This document shows positions 58,828 through 64,000 of a stretch of DNA of 64,000 nucleotides, in pieces. Each line of letters begins with the position of its first letter. Position 1 is the stretch's first letter. A program made the translations under genes and the position numbers. The notes beneath the pieces are model-generated. The model ran no database searches. It was not told where the DNA came from and saw nothing but the letters and a program-made list of their open reading frames with translations. The stretch spans positions 868,001 through 932,000 of the forward strand of contig OZ237736.1 of the NCBI GenBank assembly GCA_965178125.1, read 5' to 3'. This DNA is from Bilabrum cf. latius. Lineage: Eukaryota; Bigyra: Bicosoecida; Bigyra; Bicosoecida.

Positions 58828-61800
58828 TCAAAACAGTCCCTCAAGCCTAGCGCAGTCAGACACGCCAAGAGAGTCCACTTTGCCGCCACGTGCACCTAGC
58901 AGCCGCTACATCCCCTCTGCAGTGACCGCGTGCTGATGAGACAGGCGGAGAGTCCTGAGGGGCGCCCCTGCACCGACGATGGCATCGAGGCAGGCGTCGT
59001 TCACAGTATCCCCCTCGGGACTCGACCAAGCCGTTGCGGGCGCCGAATCATGCACACCATCCTTCACAACGAGCACACCCAGCTTGGTGCTCAGTCGCAG
59101 CACGTGCATCAGCTCGTTTGCGTGAATACCGGCGCACATGGCCAGCTGCAACGACTGGAGGTTTGCTGCCCTTGGCCTGATCGCTGCCAGCAGACCGCCA
59201 TGGGGAAGGGGTAGATAGCTCAACTGCAAGTCAAGAAGCGGCGCATGCTGAGAAGAAGGTCCCCCACCATGGCATACCGCGTGGCATTCGCATGCCGGTG
59301 CTTCAGATGCCCCCGCCCCTGACGCGGGGTCTGCGCCTACTTGGCCATCTGCTTGCTCTGTGGCATCAGTTTTGCTTTCTGAATCAGAAGCAGCCATTCC
59401 CAGCGAGCGCTCCAGCTGCACCTGATTGCGTATCTGCCCGCACGAAACCAAGCTGAGCACCCTATCTCTCGCCTGCTCCGTGTCGAACACCTCCTTCCGT
59501 CTCACCTACCCACGCGATGAATTCCAACGGAGCCTCTGGGTTCCTAGCGCCACGCCATTTCCGGTACCTGTCAACTCCACCGAGCCAAGGACAGGACACG
59601 TCTAGACCAGTGCTAGCCTGCAGTCCAGTGCACCGTGTGCCTTGAGGCTCCTCAGCGCTGGGGCACGCACACCTACCACGAGCCGGCGTTCCATCGGGCC
59701 CTCCTGGGACAACTTTTGTCGAGATGATTCCAGGCATCGCTCGGCAAACTGATTGAAAGATTCCGACTCTTGGGTTGGTTTGGACTAACCAGCATAAGCT
59801 GCCAATTCCCCAGACTCTACTGCACCATGCACCGATGCTGCAGTTGCAGCAGCCCCAGAGCTAGTACCAATATTTGCAGCGATGGAGCGCCCAGACTCGT
59901 CCATAGCACAAAGCTGGTCTTTCAATAACACCAACTCTTCTACAGCCTAGTCAGCCCGAACAGCAGCTGCATTGGCTCCGTTGGGGTCGGCACACCGCAA
60001 GGTGAGCTGCTCAAGGCTAGCGCTGTCTATGCAGGCGAAACCATCTGCAGCAGCAACAGCAGGCCTGTCATGAGATGAAGTGGTACTACCGCCATTTTGA
60101 TCAATGATACCCCCAGCTTCGACTAGCAGCCTGTCCATGTCGGCCCGCAGATCCTCCAGAGCCTCCACCAGTGGATCAGTGGTACGATCGACTGCTCCTG
60201 CGCTTGCGCCGCCGAGCCCGCTGTCCGCTGCCTGTGCCACGTCGAACAAACGAGTATCCTTGACCCGTTGCCTCTGTCTAGTATGCGAGTGGTCATGGCC
60301 ACTGCACATGGTGCGGGCCGAGTCCTCGCTTGCATGCACCTCGATGCCCGCATGCATGCGAACCCTGCGTGCCTCCTCGTTCTTGTACGCTGTGATAAGA
60401 TGGATGAGATCGCTCGCTGCACCTAGGAGCCTCTCAGCCGCTAAATGGACGCGATGTGGCGGCTGGATTACTGCAGAAAGCTACTACAAGCAGCGGCAGT
60501 GCTTGCTGATGGCAGCAAGCGTGTCTGCGTCTATGGACTGCTGCACATCCAGAACGAGTGCGCGCATGCTAGCCGGGGGATGCACAATGGCAATACCAGA
60601 GCGTCCGAAACACCCACAATACCCCAAGCACTGTGCTACTTCCTTCGGTTTCATGCGGTTGGGACCAATGCCGGCAATGACAGGGTCATGTGCCTGGCTT
60701 CCTGCGCCTGCTACGCCCGCAGCTGCATCATCGACCTCACCGCTCTCAAGAGTGTCCTCATAGTTGCTAAGCCGAAGCACCTGGGGGACAAAACGTGGGC
60801 TTGCAGTGCCGTGGTCTACCAAGCTCTCGCTAGATTGCCTGTCCAGTCGCTGTAGCTGGGCGTTGATTGGCTCGAACTCCCTGCTTCCCACCGGGTCCAT
60901 CCAACGAATGCCTCGCAGACCTACGCCGGACACTTCCACGGAATCACACCCATTCGGCAAGCACAGCCACAGCAAGCATTTTCTCTCCAAAACGTCGCAT
61001 ATCTTCTTGATACCTCTTGCAAAGCCACCGGGTGCACTCTTGCCCCCCAATGAGATACCCAAGGCTGCAGCAGTGCCGCCGTCACCCTCATCGTCTGCAG
61101 ACGTGTGCCGTGCCACGAAAGCTGCCAGGCCTTGCGACGCAAACTCGCTGGGGTCTGTGGATCGAATTATGCCTGCTACTTGGCCCAAATTCGTCTGCAG
61201 CTGCGGCCAAGCAAGATGAGCCTGCTTTAGGACCGGGCACGCCCTTAGGTCAACCACGAGGAGAGGGTCACTGGAGCTGTGCGCGTCAGTGTGGGCCGCC
61301 GTGGCAGCTGTGGACGGCATCCACAGTGAGCATGGGATGGAGCAGCAGCTCAGGTGCAGCACGTGCAAGTACTGCAGCGCAAGCCTGCCGACAGGCAGAT
61401 CAGTCGGCACATGGGCTAGCTGCTAGGCGAGCACTCCACTGCTCTATCGGGACGGCGCAGCAGCTCGCTCAACAATCTGCCTTGCGTTCGTCGGAACTTG
61501 CAAGCTCAAGCGCTCTAGGCATGGAAACGACATCAGAAGATCTGAAATAGCGGGCGGTGGATGGTGCTCGAGATCCTCCTCAGATGCCTCAGCAGGCGAG
61601 GCAGCGTCCTTCGGCTGGAGCAGGTAATACAAAGCTGACTGGCTAATGTTGAAGTCGAGCCTGCGAATTGCGTTACGACTCATTTTTGCAACGGATACGA
61701 GCTGCATGGCGTGCATAGCTGCTTCTAAGACCTGTCCATCCCGCCAACCGAGCCCGGCATCACACAAAATGGACTGGAGGGAAGCCTACCTGCTTGCGTC

Positions 61801-61971
61801 GTGCAGCGCATCAAATCGATTGTCTGCCCGAATTCCTAGGAACTCAATCACTTCTCTAGGTGTTGATCGCTTCCAAGGACTTTGCCTGGACAAATCTAGG
61901 CAGCCACACAAGGAAATTAGAAGCTGCCTTTGTGCTTCCGTAGCAAGGCTTTTGCTCAAGGTTCGAATCAT
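58828..61971 (-). CDS. Leucine-rich repeat protein, AMN1/F-box type LRR
   Basis: 1047 residues from the first in-frame ATG (61971, MIRTLSKSLATEAQRQLL) to TGA, with about ten UAGs, no intron seen. LRR units of the cysteine-containing type are visible: LQYLHVLHLSCCSIP, LQSLQLAMCAGI, LRTLRLSHQHAV, VDSLGVSDCARLEGL. A UAG inside the last unit region continues the frame to the true stop. Between LRR blocks are Ala/Ser/Asp-rich linkers and helical stretches (VEALEDLRADMDRLLVEAG). Proteins of this build are often substrate-binding parts of ubiquitin ligases, but no F-box was identified. The frame also opens upstream of the ATG without another start. It is divergent from XPC by 166 bp. Confidence 0.72.
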
Positions 61972-62137
61972 TAGTTGCTCTCGCAAGCACAAGAATCGCT
62001 AAAAAAGGAACATCAAACCCAAATCTGCAAGCTTTTCTAGCATAGTGTCCTGTTAAGTGCGTCAAGCCAAAGCATCCTTTATCCAATCCGGAGCTGGAGA
62101 TATGGATGAACATTCTACGATATGATCGCATTTAGTC

Positions 62138-64000
62138 ATGGATTTCGAAGATGATGACTGGGACAATGCAAATGAAGCTTCCTTTGAAGAGAGTCTCGAG
62201 TCGAACAATGGTGGCATCCCTTCTACAGCGGCAGCGCAGTCTTCGGCAAGTGCGTCATCAATTTTCCCGGGTGCTGCAGCGCTTTACCAAGCCAAACTGC
62301 CAGACCTGCAGGGGGCTTCTGGCGAGCAGACTCCATCCAAAATTGAGCCTGTTGCAGGCGCTGCGGGCTAGCGGCTGCTTTCGAGTGCAGATGCCAGCAA
62401 CGCGAGTGGTGCCTCAAGCGATGGCGTGTTTCTAGATCTCTCCAGTCGACGCGATCAAAACTTACCATCCCAGCCAGAAGGTGATGCATCTAGAACAGCT
62501 GAATTCATGAGAAGGGTCAATCCTTCCCATAATCGCCCCAACCCGAGGTTCGAAAAGTATAAGGAGCAGCTACTCCAGTCATGTCGACGCGACCTGGCAC
62601 GATAGACCATTCTTTCAAAGCTGTCTGCAGCATAGGCTCTGCACCGGTCGCATCTGACCATGATGCTCGCATCGTTGGTCCAACGGTCTTCGGCCTCTTG
62701 CAATCCTGCCCTGCAGTCCATCCTTCTTTCGTCTATGCCTGCTCGATTGCTCGCTGCAAGCCACAGGCGTCCCGTGCCCGGTGTGAGCCGAGGATTGACA
62801 GTAAGTACGCTTCAAACACTATCACTGAATCACATTGGTACATTGACGCGGTGGTTTGGCTCTCAATTCGAGGCGGTCGGGCGTGGGAGCGGTCCTGCCA
62901 CTCCACCTGCCCAGCACGTCGCCACCTCTGAATGGCTGCTCGGGCTTGCCATGCAGCCGCTGCCGCAGCTATCCATCGAAGAGCAGCGGGCTATGTAGAG
63001 CGGAATGGCAGTGCGTAGACAAAAGCCCGCTGCACCGGCAGATTTCGTGCAGCTGTTCGCCGCTAGCATAAGAGCAATGGGCGTACCCTGCAGGCTAGCA
63101 CTCATGGGCGATCCGTTCGATGTCGCTGGCTTCATGCAGGGCAAGGTGGCACAAGCTCGACAAGAAGCCGCAGAGGCAACAAAGCGTGCAAAAATCGAAA
63201 GGAATAAGAGCACGAGAGAAATCGAGATAGATTTGCTCGGGGAAGAAGGAGAGGAAGGTGCAGCTGCTGCAGCAAGCTCGAGTGGCTCCAGTGGCGCGCC
63301 GGACTCCTCAAAGTCATCTGCGAGGCCAGGGACAAAGCGAGGCAGGCCTAGCACAGATAGTAGCCAGGGAACACAAAAATCAAAGCGCAGACGGTCCACG
63401 CAGCAGCAGTCAAAACCAGCCGACTAGACAAGGCTGTGCGGCTCGCTAGCACTAGGGTCTAGAACGAGGTAGGCAGAGCAGGTGGCCATGGCAGACTTCT
63501 AGGCAGCTTCCAGGAGAGCGAGTGGCCGCTGCGCGAGTAAGGCGAGCGAACTCAGGGATAAGCATACGGGCATTTCGGGGGGTTCCCGTTCGGGCGCAAA
63601 AGGGGGCAGCAGGAAGAGCAGCAAGCTTGCGCCTAGTTCCATGCCGGCTTGGAGGAGGCTGCTGCCCAATCCGAACCGGCCCCAATTTATGCAGGAGCTT
63701 GCAAGCGCTGGTGTTGTTCGATGGTGGGTCGAAGTTCTCACGCACGGGCCAAGTGAGGAAGAGGAGGAACCGGGTGGGCAGCAGGCTGCCGCTGCAGCTG
63801 CTGGATTGCCACCTCGTGCAGGTTCAGCGTCCTCTGGCGGCAATGCGCAGGCAAGTGGAGGTGCTTCCAAGCCTCGGTGGGTATTCGTGGATCCGATCAG
63901 GCAGCTTGTTGATACTCCTTTGGTACCTGCTGCTCTAAGGGCAAAATCAGATCCAGTTCAGTACGTACTGGCTGCCTCCGGGTCTGGGCGACTGACCGAC
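62138..64000 (+). CDS. XPC: XPC/Rad4 DNA damage recognition protein (partial, runs off the window)
   Basis: 621 codons are visible from ATG 62138 to the window edge, with about seven UAGs. The acidic start MDFEDDDWDNANEASFEE is typical. HRSHLTMMLASLVQR and ALQSILLSSMP match the Rad4 N-terminal part, followed by IGTLTRWFGSQF. A transglutaminase-like fold is visible: FVQLFAASIRAMGVPCRLAL early, then RWWVEVLTHG and PRWVFVDPIRQLVD, and QYVLAASGSGRLTD at the edge. A basic low-complexity insert (KSKRRRSTQQQSK) splits the fold, as in other Rad4 proteins. It starts global-genome nucleotide excision repair by binding helix distortions. The DNA-binding BHD domains should lie to the right of this window. 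Confidence 0.85.

Noticed and set aside
61955-61975. GGTTCGAATC as a tRNA T-loop
   Set aside because: No acceptor or anticodon arms are found around it, and it lies inside the LRR coding region.
1-64000. Clusters of nonsense mutations or wholesale pseudogenes
   Set aside because: Only TAG interrupts the frames, never TAA or TGA, and frames stay in phase over kilobases. Random decay would use all three stops and cause frameshifts.
1-64000. UAG as leucine or tyrosine
   Set aside because: UAG as Leu is known in some protists and algal mitochondria, but the conserved sites here (NQE, SQL, PTQVNY) are Gln in the families, and many UAGs lie within Gln runs.

Overview
This 64 kb window looks like nuclear DNA of a ciliated, mitochondriate unicellular eukaryote (protist or alga). 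It carries spliceosomal introns, RPS25, SUMO, a KDEL receptor, La, TRAIP, XPC/Rad4 and the ciliary protein EFHB. It is GC-rich and gene-dense, with about 20 intact genes, one partial gene at the right edge, one sulfatase pseudogene and one doubtful small gene. I cannot name the species.

The main result is a changed genetic code: UAG is read as glutamine, while UAA and UGA remain stops (the assignment in NCBI table 15). With TAG as a stop most genes break into fragments. With TAG as Gln the fragments join in the same frame into full-length proteins. Several TAGs fall on glutamines conserved in the family: the NQE and SQL motifs of a SulP transporter, the PTQVNY motif of presequence protease, and the residue before the SUMO di-glycine. 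I count about 130 sense TAGs. No gene ends in TAG; 18 end in TGA and 3 in TAA. CDS coordinates below use this code, and exon sums are multiples of three in every spliced model.

Layout. 1-2.2 kb: SUMO (-) and a membrane protein (+). 2.9-7.3 kb: long TALE-like homeodomain protein (+). 7.5-9.9 kb: GH65 glucosidase (-). 10-14.9 kb: giant low-complexity secreted protein (+). 15.2-20.5 kb: giant GT32-like glycosyltransferase (+). 20.6-24.4 kb: presequence protease (-). 24.7-27.7 kb: possible small membrane protein (+) and an ELW-repeat membrane protein (-). 28.6-30.1 kb: sulfatase pseudogene (-). 30.2-31.6 kb: ETHE1-rhodanese fusion (+). 31.8-33.3 kb: La (-). 33.5-35.9 kb: organellar GatB (+), running into a 49-bp tandem array. 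36.7-38.6 kb: kelch/cytochrome b561 protein (-). 39.1-39.6 kb: RPS25 (+). 39.8-44.6 kb: expanded TRAIP (-). 44.7-45.5 kb: EIF1AD (-). 45.7-47.6 kb: tail-anchored protein (+). 47.8-49.1 kb: EFHB (-). 49.3-52.2 kb: SulP transporter (-). 52.6-57.6 kb: giant coiled-coil protein (-). 57.8-58.7 kb: KDEL receptor (+). 58.8-62.0 kb: LRR protein (-). 62.1 kb to the edge: XPC/Rad4 (+).

Genes are intron-poor (0-3 introns, mostly 80-210 nt). Donors are almost all GTRAG, and most acceptors end in CGCAG. Many neighbours are divergent, with 60-200 bp between start codons. The genes are unrelated housekeeping and cell-biology functions and do not form a pathway cluster. Mitochondrial functions (GatB, ETHE1, presequence protease) do recur.
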